Notes under the pieces: generated by a model
What the model was told of the DNA's origin: nothing
What the model saw: the letters and a program-made list of their open reading frames with translations, nothing else
Database searches by the model: none
Made by a program: the position numbers and the translations under genes
Assembly (NCBI GenBank): GCA_009801015.1
Contig: VHZZ01005717.1
Span: 47,176 to 67,709, forward strand
Origin: Silene noctiflora
Lineage: Eukaryota; Streptophyta; Magnoliopsida; Caryophyllales; Caryophyllaceae
DNA length: 20,534 bases
Reading direction: 5' to 3'
Shown here: piece after piece, positions 10,401 to 18,679 of the stretch
How the letters are laid out: every line of letters starts with the position of its first letter
Numbering within the stretch: the first letter of the stretch is position 1

Positions 10401-13400
10401 AAACAAATTGCGGGCAAGTATAGATTAATAATGCCCATATTATATGCATAAAACTTTGATAGCGAGAGAAGTTATAGCAGCACCTTTTTTCCATTGTGAT
10501 CTCTTTTTCTTTTACGGCCTGTGATGGTGGAACTAGTCTTCAGCTTTTTCCCACTGGGACCTACACACAAAGCCAACTGAGTTATAAGAAACTGTGCAAA
10601 TTTTAGATGGAACAGAAGGCTTTGCACATTCAATCAAAATTCTAGCAGCATAAACATGGAAAAACTAAATTAAGAATAAGAATAAGAATAAAAGAAGCAG
10701 CAGCTTTGGCTAGTGCCTTACTAACCCATGCACCTAGCGGCCTAGGTCCACCTTTTAGACTAAGATAGGGATATAAAGACACCCTCCAACGAATGCTAGG
10801 TTTCACAAAAACAACCTCCACAAAAAGGTATTTTTTTATACACTTTCCACAAAACCTCAGTGCTGAGCAATAAAACTTGAATAACAATAACATAATAGTC
10901 AGAAACTACTTTGTTGGCTGCCTATTTCCCTTTGTAACTGATAGAAGAAAATGTCACTAATAGAGATACAGAAGTGAGGAATAGTCTTTATGGTTTCGCA
11001 GAAGACAATTGCAAAGGGCGTAGCGCCCGAAGATTCTAAATTCACCTGAGGCCTTTCCTCAAAACAGGGTAAGAAAAATTACCCTCTATAAAAAAAATAG
11101 ACAGAAAAGTGCAACTACATTCAGTATAAATGCACTTCACAACTACAAGCCTTGCGCATTATCAAAGCACCTTCCATATCTTGATGTTCAAAAGGTTTAC
11201 ATAGACTACATTTGACTCCTAAAATAGCAACAAGACACCAGCAACATTAACATTGCACAAGTCTCAAAAGAATTAGGGATTTGCTGACATGAATCGTGAT
11301 AGGAAATCTTAGTAAAAGATAAAACGAAAAGTAAAAGGGTGACAAAAAGATTAAGAAAAGAGAAGACAAAAACCAAGCAGAGGACCTTGCGGTGGTAGGA
11401 AACTGATTTTTTACAGTTGGGATGGCTCTTATTGCCTTGGAGGGAAAAAGGATTTACTATAGTCTATAGACCATAACTTGGAATACAGCTGTCATCTCAG
11501 AGTGGGTATGGCAAATTGCATTTGGCACCGGAGGCATTATGCTAAGCTGGTTTAAAGCCTATTGTCTCAGAGATATGAAATTTTGGACTGTGACTATCAA
11601 TAGACTTTGCATACTGAGTGGGTTGATTGACAGATTCAGGTCAAAAACCTTATCTTAAAGAATCCAGGCAGTAAATTTAATGCAATTGATGTTAACCTGT
11701 ACTGGAGTACAGAATTAGGGGTCTGTTTCTTGTCAATCTATACTGTCTACCCAGGAATGCATCAGTTTATTACTTCCAGTGTGATTTTTCAAATCAGGTC
11801 TGGAATCATATCCTTAGGTGGCTAGGAATTGGCAGGAAGGGGTACGGTTTGATGCAGGAGTGCCAATGGCTAGTGATTTACTTCGTATAATATAACTGGA
11901 ATTTGCACTTCATTAAGGATGCGAATCAAACTGTCAGTTGAAGGTAGGTCCGATTAAGCTTGTTGTCAGTATACATATGGTAGCTTGTCTTAAGGGTTGT
12001 GACAGTGATAATATTATAAACTGTCCCAACTCATGACCCAGGATCTTGTTACATTTTCTAGAGTTATTCTTTGTAAGAGTCTTCTGTATTTTTATTCCCT
12101 CAGTAGACGATAAAAAGACTTTCATACAACTGCTTACAAAAATGAAAGCAAAGGTTAGGAAGAAAGAAAACTAATTGTGTGTACAAGAAAAACTGAACAA
12201 CAGTACCCCCAGTGCCTCAATGGCTTCCACAAATTGCGGGGTAGGGGGGAGGAGGAGGTCGATGTACATAGCCTTCCGGATGCACAGGGAAAACTGAGAT
12301 GCAGCAAAATAATCTAGAAACCAAATTTAATTCATCCAAATGTATTCCCTCCACTTGGTTGTACCGAGATAATATTCTCATCAAACTTAAGTAGAGTTAT
12401 GCCTCTCTCAATGAGCACCTATTTGGCATTCCCTGGGTTATTGGATTCTTTAAACCCGAGCAAATTGTGAATCACTTTAAGCATATTTTAAATCATGGTG
12501 CTTGCTTAAAATCCATATATATGACATTTTACTAAGAACGTATTGCATATCTGAAGGCAAACTATCAAATTGTATTAGGCAACCTTGGATTTCCTCTTTC
12601 GTTACAACTAGTCCACTTATCCATCCATCAAATCTCCAACCTCATGCATCACTCAGTCTTCTTTGCACATGTCCAAACTAATGTCCATTTAATTCTCCTA
12701 AACTTTGTCGCCAATAAAAGCAACTCACACCTTTCTATTCAGCTCACTCCAAAAGCAAGCCCTTCCTAGTGATCGTTTGACTGCCCACCAAAAAACACAA
12801 GAATTATAATTCATGGAACTACAAAAAAAATGGTGAATTGTTTAGTTTATACAGTACACATGAATTGCAACTTCCCAATTATTCCAATTCTTCAAAATAG
12901 AGGAAGTTGTTTACCTAACCCCATTAGTTGAGTGGAAATTATGTACAACTCCAATTCCTATATACAAACAAAGTACCAAACAACTTTTGCGAATTCACAT
13001 GAAATGTAGTATATTTGGAAATATGACCTCCTAGAAATCTTGAAATCCTGCAGTGTACCAAACGACCACCAAGTATACCACACAACCAACTTAGCACAAG
13101 CATCACCACCATGATATCCTTAAAATATGACCAGTTTTAACAGCCTCCCATCAAGGACATGTGCCTACTTGTTATCCAGTACAACTATCCGTTTACTCTT
13201 TTCTGGGGTGGTGGTATGGGATTGTTGTTGTAATTGAGAAGCATACAAATATTAGACATTAATCATATAACACATTCTATTTCTTCCGCCTACTTTGATT
13301 TTGACAGCCTCATCTTCATCCATTCTACGTTTCCAGTCATTTGAGCTCAAGCATGAAACAAGATCAATTACAAAAGGGGTAACAATTTGTCTCAGATAAG

Positions 13401-13684
13401 TGCATTTAAGTGATCTAGCCTCTGCGTCAATTAGTTCTGAGAGTGCAAAAGAGTGCTCTTTGTTTCATAATATGTAGGTCACTGGGTTGTGTAATGACCC
13501 AACGCTGAGATACTAAAATTTAGGAATTAAACAAAGTCATTTGCACCATAAAATCCTTGCTGTTTACCCACTACATTTATGAATTGTATGGGCGAAAAAC
13601 GGAGCAACACATCAGATAAATTTTTGTTGATCATGCAACATAAAAATGACAGTTACATTAGGAAACATACTGTGGGCTAGCAGG

Positions 13685-13717
<33 letters not shown>

Positions 13718-16700
13718 NCCACACACACACACACAACAAAATTCAGATGGTGTGTGTGAACCAATAACATAGGTAAATGGGAATCAAAAACAATATAACC
13801 ACCAAATGTAATAACAAAATAATTCACAAGAGCAGAAAGAATCATCGATTTCCGAAATGATACATCTACAAAAAGTAATACGGTGTAATAAACTAAAGAA
13901 CCATCAGTCTACAATAAACGACATTGCTCACCAGACGAAGCATCCAATTTGTTTTGTGATATATGACCAGTCTTTGCGTACTTATCAGTGGTTTTCTTCG
14001 TGTCATGTGACACTTTCTTCAGATTCTCCGTTGTCCGTTTCAGCAAATGATCAATTCCCAACCATTCATCCCAGCTGCTTTTTTCATTAAACAAGACCAA
14101 TGAATCAGTCACATCCATTTCATGTACTATCACACCACATTTAACATCCCTACTGAAGACAGTTAATCAAAAATAAAAAAAAAAATAAAAAACTAATGAA
14201 GAAAAAGCATTAATTACTACATAGCTCTTCCAAGAGTTTTAGTACTTTTAGGTTATCTCACAACATGCTAGTAAGATTCTTATTTTATAAACGGAGATTG
14301 CAGTAACTAGATAAGTGACTTATGTTTTCCATGGGGAAGAGTTTTGGGGGGAAAAGGAGAGAGAAATAGCTAGAAAACAGCACTGCTAGAAATGGACAGA
14401 TTCCTGAATCCTGAGATTTCCGATTTACTATCTTTTGTGGCTAACGTCAACAAACCGATTGATCCAGCAACAATTACTATAGATATGAGTTATGACTTAC
14501 ATTATAATGTATAGTTAATGTCCCATATTTGAAGAAAGATAAGTATCTGACGTCAATAACTTTTTTTTGTCAAAAAAGAAAGTATCTGACATACAAATGT
14601 TGAATCACATAATCTAACAACTGTAAGCATATATTTTTAATCTCACATGTCCCTATTAAAGTATTAAGAGAAACATGAGGTACCAATGTACCAGCAAACC
14701 ACCAATTGTAAGCATATATTTTTAATCTTACAATTGTAAAGAGGTGCTCTCCATGTTGATTAAGGAACAATTTCATGATAGACTCGACATCACAGCTATT
14801 CTTTTAGCTCACAAGTAGTCCTAATGACATTCACTGTTAGTCCCGAACATCATAAGAGAAGAGAGTTACGATATGTTTGTGAGGGATGGCATTTACAAGG
14901 GATACTTTATGAACATCAAGATGGATACTCTTTTAACACCTACTAAAATTTATTAAACCGCAACAAGATCTCAATAAAAAGTAACAGAAGGAGACAGCAG
15001 GCACTACCTTGAAGGAGATTAATATTTGATTTAATGGGCGTATTGCCACATTTGAACTACCTATCATGAATCTTCTACCACAATGAAAAATTTGAGAAGC
15101 CATTTTATGTGATGTTCCCTGCAAAGCCCTTTTTATTGGCAGATAACTAACGCAGAATTTGATGTTTTCACACTACATGTACGATGGAAACCTAGGTTGT
15201 GGTCTTGTGGAGTCTACCTCAAGCATCCTGATTGTTCACTACAGAACATTAAGCACATAAAAGCAAACTTTAGAAAAGGAACTAACACAGTGTTTGGAAC
15301 TTTGGACAACAGTTTGGGATGACGCCTGAAGGAGCGCAGGAGGAAAGAAAAGAGGAAGGAGGAACAGGGAGTAGATAAATTCTTTGGTGGATTGGAGGAG
15401 AGAAAAACTGCGAGGCGACAAAGCATAAAATCTAAGAGACATGGGATGAGGAAGGAAGGAAACAAAAAAGTTACAAGGGAGGACAAGATAGTACTAAAGT
15501 ATAGGGTATGCTAAGGCGGAAGTAAAATTTGATCCTCCCCCCAACCTATTTCCTTCCATCACTTGATATCAAATTGATTTCCAAACAAGAGATTTAGGAC
15601 TTTCCCTCATCATCTATCCAATTAATCAGTAACTAAGACATTATAGAAAATCTGAAAATAGCCTAAATAGAAACAAAAACAGTTCTTTCAAAGACTAAAT
15701 GCTCTTACCTCTTATCTCACGTTTCCACTACCTACCAGATCTAATTCAAATAAGCAAAAGTAAAGGCTGTTGTTATTCAATCATAAATGAATGTTGTACA
15801 AAAATATTTCATGTTACCCAAATTATCAATGACTGAATTTCCACTTGTGCTTTATTGCATCAATCAATATCCATCTAAATTTGAAAGAGATAAATAAAAG
15901 TACTTATTAAATTGTTGGTCAATAGGAGACTCCAAATTCGACGAGCATCTGAGATGTTTTGAAAAGGTAAGAACACTGAAATTGTTGCAGCTTTAATAGA
16001 TTGAAGTGTTGTATACTTGCCTTTTGTTCCATCCCTACAAAACGACAAAAAGAACACAATAAGAATTAAGGCTCTTATAGCAAGTTAAACCATCTTGAAG
16101 AAAAATCAGACCAAAAAAACGAGTTGCTCCAGAAGATACTTACAATGTAATGAATTAGATACTTCCAGTCCTTGTTAAATTTAATTTTTTCGACCTAGCA
16201 AAGCAGAAAAAGAAAGCTGAATATGAAGGTAGCTACCTCAGCTGCTTAACAAGATAACATTGCTAAAAACGGAGGGAGGGGGAGGGGGAAACTATACTTC
16301 AGAGCCATATTTGCACAGTAAGCATCTGAATACAGCTGCTCCAAACGGAAGAAGTTCGAGGAAATCATGACGACAATTATAGGGAAAGCAGAATCAACAA
16401 AAATGCAAGCCTAGTGGCTACTGCTTACTCCATTCATTGAATTAAAAAGCGGTACCAATATCTTATTTGGCCAAAGTAATTAGCAAGGTTGATACAAAAT
16501 TGATTACAGTTTACAAGTTGAATAAGTATTTCGCCAAACAGCTAAAAGTGTTTAATTAATCTGATCCTAATAGAAAAATCCCCCACTTTAATGTTCGGTT
16601 ATTATGCATGAAAAGGTCTACTGCTCTATGAAAACAACCTTTCTTTGTACGTATGACTCGTCTGTCACGCCATTACCGGGTGCCCATGAGGCACTAAGGT

Positions 16701-17713
16701 AACGATGTTGTAAATGTCGTCAAGTTAGGGACGCACCAAACTGTCAGACCACAAATTGCTGGAAACGCTTTCTTACCACACTTTGATAGGGAACTCGAAA
16801 AACTCACAAAAAAATGGGAAGTTGAAAGCGGATGAAGGACAATATCTAAATTCATAGTGAGTTGTTAAAAGCTAGCATTCAGTATTCACAAGGATACTCT
16901 GAATTCATTTCGCACTAAATTTCATTAGCCGTCATTCCAATTATCCAATATCTTGTAAAAGGATGGTTCTAAGATTTTATTGAAATGAACATAAACTAAT
17001 CACCACTCAAAAATAAGTCGTCAGCTTTCACAAAGAGGAACTTCCCTACGTCCTTAAAATTCACCCAATGGACAGATTACCATAACCAATTACAACTTTG
17101 GCTACATCAAATCCATATTCTCGATCACTCTCCCTTACAAAGAATGCAAACCATATCCGCCCTAATTTATCACTCTCCCCTAATTTAACAAACGAAACGG
17201 TCACCTCTAGAAATATTATCACACAAACAGCAATAACAAGACTCTTCACCTCTTTCTCTCAATAATTTCTCAAGTCCACATATCAAGGATTTACTGAAAT
17301 GAACATATCCAATAAAAAAGCTGTCAGCTTTCACAAAGACGAACTTCGCATCCGGCGTTCCGAAACATTTTTAATGCTAAGCATATTACCACATTGGATC
17401 AGTACTCTCCGCTACAATTCTACAAAGCATATCCGCAGACCGCACCGATAATTCACTAATAATAAGGTTGGGGAACATGAACATCGCAATTATATTAATT
17501 AATCACAAAGCATACATTAAATTAAATAAAGAGATTAGAAGCAAAAGGAGAAGAGAGTAGAGAAAATACTTTGGCTAAGTAGAAATAGCCTTTGTGATTA
17601 GCAATGACAGCTTCTCCTTCTTCATAAACACTCGGTGGTGGAGGCAGCGGCGGCGGGGAAATGTTGAGGGCGGTAGCAGCGGAGCCACCGGAATCGTCCT
17701 TAGAATTCCTCAT
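4382..17713 (-). CDS. MRG1/2: MRG-family chromodomain protein (MORF-related), ten exons, 322 aa
   Basis: Joined exons (17713-17570, 16194-16144, 16034-16021, 14074-13932, 10560-10484, 8954-8850, 7680-7601, 6803-6625, 6463-6379, 4472-4382) give 969 nt in one frame. MRG proteins are nuclear readers of H3K4/H3K36 methylation; in Arabidopsis MRG1/MRG2 act in flowering control with NuA4-type H4 acetyltransferases. The chromo-barrel spans about residues 30-85. By alignment to human MRG15, the aromatic cage is complete: His40, Tyr45, Tyr64, Trp67 and Trp71. A basic linker follows with nuclear signal RKRKR (133-137). The MRG domain runs from about 146 to 322 and includes IPLTLKKQLIDDFEFI, LVKLPRTPNVDAIIEKYL, YFNKALPVLLLYNKERQQYQ, YGAEHLLRLFVKLPALLYEL and DFLKFLQKNQSAYFLSRYH. 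Length equals the Arabidopsis proteins. The start is the first in-frame ATG; upstream codons contain none. Whether it is the MRG1 or MRG2 counterpart is unresolved. Confidence 0.95.
5329..5372. repeat. Strong hairpin in MRG intron 9
   Basis: The left arm (5329-5347) and right arm (5357-5372) pair along GAAAACAAAAA and CATGG with only a 3-nt bulge of A, closing a 9-nt loop CTGACAGCA. Confidence 0.8.
6089..6147. repeat. Inverted repeat GAAGCTTCA/TGAAGCTTC
   Basis: Exact 9-bp arms at 6089-6097 and 6139-6147. A weaker inner pairing, CTTGG with CCAAG, lies within the 41-nt loop. Confidence 0.55.
6379..6463 (-). CDS. MRG1/2: MRG exon 9 (residues 265-292)
   Basis: 85 nt encoding VKLPALLYELDMEEKTRREL then QIILQDFL, leaving two bases AA that join exon 10 to give Lys293. 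The ATG inside this stretch is not a start. Confidence 0.95.
6464..6624 (-). other. MRG intron 8 (161 nt)
   Basis: Short GT-AG intron between exons 8 and 9 (GTATGA donor, ACAACAG acceptor). Both neighbouring ORFs read through it, so retention would change the frame. Confidence 0.9.
6625..6803 (-). CDS. MRG1/2: MRG exon 8 (residues 205-264)
   Basis: 179 nt. The first base completes Glu205, then ISNSVGEVLSGLCVYFNKAL, PVLLLYNKERQQYQEVIMED and YGAEHLLRLF follow: the core of the MRG domain used for partner binding in the family. It ends in phase 1, and G+TG rebuilds Val265 at the next junction. Confidence 0.95.
6804..7600 (-). other. MRG intron 7 (797 nt)
   Basis: GT-AG intron with an A-rich run near 7060 (plus strand). 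Nothing else was recognised. Confidence 0.8.
7601..7680 (-). CDS. MRG1/2: MRG exon 7 (residues 179-204)
   Basis: 80 nt encoding LVKLPRTPNVDAIIEKYL then DYRGKKEG, exiting in phase 2 (GA). LVKLPR-PNVD is among the most conserved MRG-domain stretches. The acceptor is CTGCAG and the donor GTAAGT. Confidence 0.95.
7681..8849 (-). other. MRG intron 6 (1169 nt)
   Basis: GT-AG intron. The small ORFs within it on both strands carry no recognisable domain. No repeat of note beyond a short TGACAC/GTGTCA palindrome near 8590. Confidence 0.8.
8850..8954 (-). CDS. MRG1/2: MRG exon 6 (residues 144-178)
   Basis: 105 nt, phase 0 on both sides, opening the MRG domain: LAEKLVSIYIPLTLKKQL then IDDFEFINQMDK. 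It is flanked by CTACAG and GTACTT. Confidence 0.94.
8955..10483 (-). other. MRG intron 5 (1529 nt)
   Basis: GT-AG intron, AT-rich. No gene, domain or complete transposon was recognised in either strand. Confidence 0.8.
10484..10560 (-). CDS. MRG1/2: MRG exon 5 (residues 118-143), nuclear-signal exon
   Basis: 77 nt, phase 1 in and phase 0 out. It encodes GPSGKKLKTSSTIT followed by GRKRKRDHNGKK, the basic linker typical of plant MRG proteins between the chromodomain and MRG domain. The acceptor ends TGTGTAG and the donor is AAAAAAG/GTGCTG. Confidence 0.9.
12770..13070. mobile_element. Possible hAT-type MITE in MRG intron 4
   Basis: The left side TGATCGTTTG and right side CAAACGACCACC are imperfect inverted repeats about 300 bp apart. 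The interior is AT-rich and holds GAATTATAATTC, a perfect palindrome. The target duplication is unclear. Confidence 0.3.
13687..13735. repeat. Poly(C) tract with adjoining (AC)n microsatellite
   Basis: 31 C residues, one N, then CC and about seven AC units. On the transcribed strand of the MRG gene this is (GT)n followed by a long G run, starting about 200 nt past the exon 4 donor. The N and the homopolymer mean the true length is uncertain. Confidence 0.85.
13932..14074 (-). CDS. MRG1/2: MRG exon 4 (residues 70-117)
   Basis: 143 nt. It completes Ser70 and continues WDEWLGIDHLLKRTTENLKK, the end of the chromo-barrel with cage Trp71, followed by a Lys/Thr-rich linker ending LDASS. It exits in phase 1 at CTG/GTGAGC. 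The open frame runs upstream of the acceptor to 14133, but that part is intronic. Confidence 0.93.
14622..14738. repeat. 22-nt direct repeat with overlapping hairpin
   Basis: A 22-nt sequence starting TGTAAGCATATATTTTT occurs identically at 14622-14643 and 14707-14728. The second copy is framed by CAATTGTAAG (14704-14713) and CTTACAATTG (14727-14736), an exact 10-bp inverted repeat. Just upstream, AAGTATCTGAC is also duplicated (about 14540 and 14580). Confidence 0.8.
15290..15586. mobile_element. Possible decayed MITE in MRG intron 3
   Basis: TGTTTGGAA at about 15291-15299 is the reverse complement of TTCCAAACA at 15578-15586. They enclose roughly 280 bp with a purine-rich left half, similar in composition to the Tourist-like MITE at 18409-18679. 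There is no clear target-site duplication, so this is tentative. Confidence 0.3.
16021..16034 (-). CDS. MRG1/2: MRG exon 3: 14-nt microexon (residues 66-69 plus part of 70)
   Basis: GGATGGAACAAAAG encodes Gly-Trp-Asn-Lys and the first two bases of Ser70. It is preceded by a pyrimidine-rich acceptor ending TTTTGTAG and followed by GCAAGT, which fits the AG/GCAAGT consensus of GC-AG introns. Without it, the invariant GWNKSWDEW motif and cage Trp67 are lost and the frame breaks, since 14 is not a multiple of three. Joined to exon 4 it gives AG+C = Ser. Confidence 0.88.
16144..16194 (-). CDS. MRG1/2: MRG exon 2 (residues 49-65)
   Basis: 51 nt encoding VEKIKFNKDWKYLIHYI, the middle of the chromo-barrel with cage residue Tyr64. 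The acceptor ends TTTGCTAG and the donor is GTAAGTA. Both junctions are phase 0. It is too short to appear as an ORF and was found by seeking the missing chromo-barrel segment. Confidence 0.93.
16195..17569 (-). other. MRG intron 1 (1375 nt)
   Basis: GT-AG intron. It contains a diverged duplication (about 16972-17047 and 17288-17350, described separately) and a G-rich patch near 16270-16289 (plus strand). No exon-like sequence matching the MRG family was found inside. Confidence 0.85.
16972..17350. repeat. Diverged direct duplication inside MRG intron 1
   Basis: Two segments about 315 bp apart share ATTGAAATGAACATA/ACTGAAATGAACATA and a second block, GTCAGCTTTCACAAAGA, followed by GAACTTC in both. 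Later, looser matches (AAGAATGCAAACCATATCCG and AAAGCATATCCGCAGACC) continue the correspondence toward 17160 and 17440. This suggests an old segmental duplication or two copies of a repeat. Confidence 0.7.
17570..17713 (-). CDS. MRG1/2: MRG exon 1 (residues 1-48)
   Basis: 144 nt, phase 0 to phase 0. It encodes a Ser-rich and Pro-rich leader (residues 19-27 are mostly Pro) and the first chromo-barrel strands, VYEEGEAVIANHKGYFYLAK. The donor reads AAA then GTATTT. His40 and Tyr45 of the aromatic cage are here. The open frame extends 5' to a TTG, but no upstream ATG exists in frame. Confidence 0.93.
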
Positions 17714-18042
17714 CTTTATGGGGTTAAGAACAACAGGTGAAGGTGGAGAAATAATCAAGGTTCGGGGCTTAACAAAGTGATGACGGATTGACGGTCACTG
17801 TCACACTGTTAATTGCCAAAGAACAAATAATAGTAATCGGTAAGACCGTAACTAATTCAACTCAATAAAACGCCGTGTTTGAAAAACGACATATTGACCG
17901 ATTTTTAGCATATTTAATCAATATGCTAATTATAATGTACTAAAAATTTGCTTCATTTTACTAAGAAAACTAACAATTTACTAATCGTAATTTGTCAATT
18001 ATCAAACACTCAAATTAATTTTGTTAATTCCGATTATGGTAT
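17714..18042. promoter_or_regulatory. MRG 5' UTR and promoter region
   Basis: The stretch between the MRG ATG and LTR A must hold the leader and core promoter. On the minus strand the sequence just before the ATG is pyrimidine-rich. I see no convincing TATA box at a sensible distance, as is common for housekeeping chromatin genes. A 10-bp perfect hairpin, TTAGCATATT/AATATGCTAA, lies at 17905-17929. LTR A begins only 330 bp upstream of the ATG. Confidence 0.5.
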
Positions 18043-18246
18043 TGTAATACCCGGATATTGTGGGGACCCGTATGAGAACCTTGGGATGCGTGAAAGGATT
18101 ACAGGACTTGAAAAGGGACTACTCGGGGGTAATGTATAGTCATGCACTAGACCAAGTAGGACTTAGACTAGACCCAGTGAGTCTTCAGTGAACCGAGTAG
18201 AGCTTTCAGCGGACCGAGTAGGTGACACTCGGCTGAATACGGCGGT

Positions 18247-18280
18247 ACTCGGCCGAGTGGACTCGGTCACTCGACCGAGT
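18247..18280. repeat. Palindrome cluster in LTR A
   Basis: ACTCGGCCGAGT (18247-18258) is a perfect 12-bp palindrome. ACTCGGTC and GACCGAGT (18261-18280) form an 8-bp inverted repeat with a 4-nt spacer. Half-sites ACCGAGTAG occur just upstream near 18192 and 18213. Confidence 0.85.
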
Positions 18281-18408
18281 GGCACTGTGTTGTACCCGAT
18301 AAGACCCAATTTCGGAACCTTACCCTAATTCATTTCATTCTTTCTCCTTATCTCTCCAAATCACCTCTCTTCTCTCTAAAACCCTCACAAACACCATTCT
18401 TGGATTAA

Positions 18409-18679
18409 GGGTGTGTTTGGATTGAGAGGTTTGGAGGGAAAAGAAAGGGAGGGAGGGTAGGGGATATAAAATCTCTTGTTTGAATAGCAAATAAGGAGTA
18501 GAGGGATATATTTTCCCTCTTCCCGCAAATCAAAATCTCTTCACAAAAGACAAGATTTGGAAGGAAATTGTATCCAAACACCCAAATCTCATTAGCCCTC
18601 CCCTTCCCTTACCTCTCTTTCTCTTCCCTCCTCCCCCCTCCCCTCTCTTTCCCTCCACTTTTTCTATCCAAACACACCC
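18409..18679. mobile_element. Tourist-like MITE (PIF/Harbinger) inside LTR A
   Basis: A 271-bp element with perfect 14-bp terminal inverted repeats, GGGTGTGTTTGGAT and ATCCAAACACACCC, flanked on both sides by TAA (18406-18408 and 18680-18682), the target duplication of PIF/Harbinger elements. The interior is purine-rich on the left and pyrimidine-rich on the right, so long arms can pair. It is noncoding; the minus-strand 61-codon ORF across it is a composition artefact. Confidence 0.9.

Larger units (their letters stand above)
10561..13931 (-). other. MRG intron 4 (3371 nt), largest intron
   Basis: GT-AG intron joining the chromo-barrel exons to the nuclear-signal exon. It contains the poly(C)/(AC) tract at 13687-13735, a possible MITE at about 12770-13070, and otherwise AT-rich sequence with no recognisable domain in any frame. 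Small ORFs inside (for example 10642-10893 and 11934-12125 minus) look like chance. Confidence 0.8.
14075..16020 (-). other. MRG intron 3 (1946 nt), apparent GC-AG class
   Basis: The donor is AAAAG/GCAAGT and the acceptor ends AAAAAAGCAG. Inside are a 22-nt exact direct repeat and an inverted repeat near 14622-14738, and a purine-rich stretch around 15320-15480 that may be a decayed MITE. I saw no further exon. Confidence 0.8.

Noticed and set aside
11400..12125. Possible hidden gene in MRG intron 4 where base composition looks more even
   Set aside because: Reading frames on both strands show only short ORFs with no recognised motif or splice-consistent extension.
13612..13845. 77-codon minus-strand ORF with a poly-Gly run
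   Set aside because: Created by the poly(C)/(AC) repeat and an N inside MRG intron 4; no protein family match.
13909..14133. Single-exon minus-strand gene including IVHEMDVTDSLVLFNEKS
   Set aside because: Only 13932-14074 is coding. The bases before the AAGCAG acceptor are intron 3; the family motif GWNKSWDEW is rebuilt only by joining to the microexon.
15214..15486. 90-codon minus-strand ORF in MRG intron 3
   Set aside because: Pyrimidine-rich strand giving Phe/Leu/Ser codons; no domain, no MRG similarity, and it lies inside a well-supported intron.
17522..17758. Longer minus-strand start for MRG beginning at 17758
   Set aside because: The codon at that point is TTG, not ATG. The first in-frame ATG is at 17713, and the 3' part of this frame runs into intron 1.
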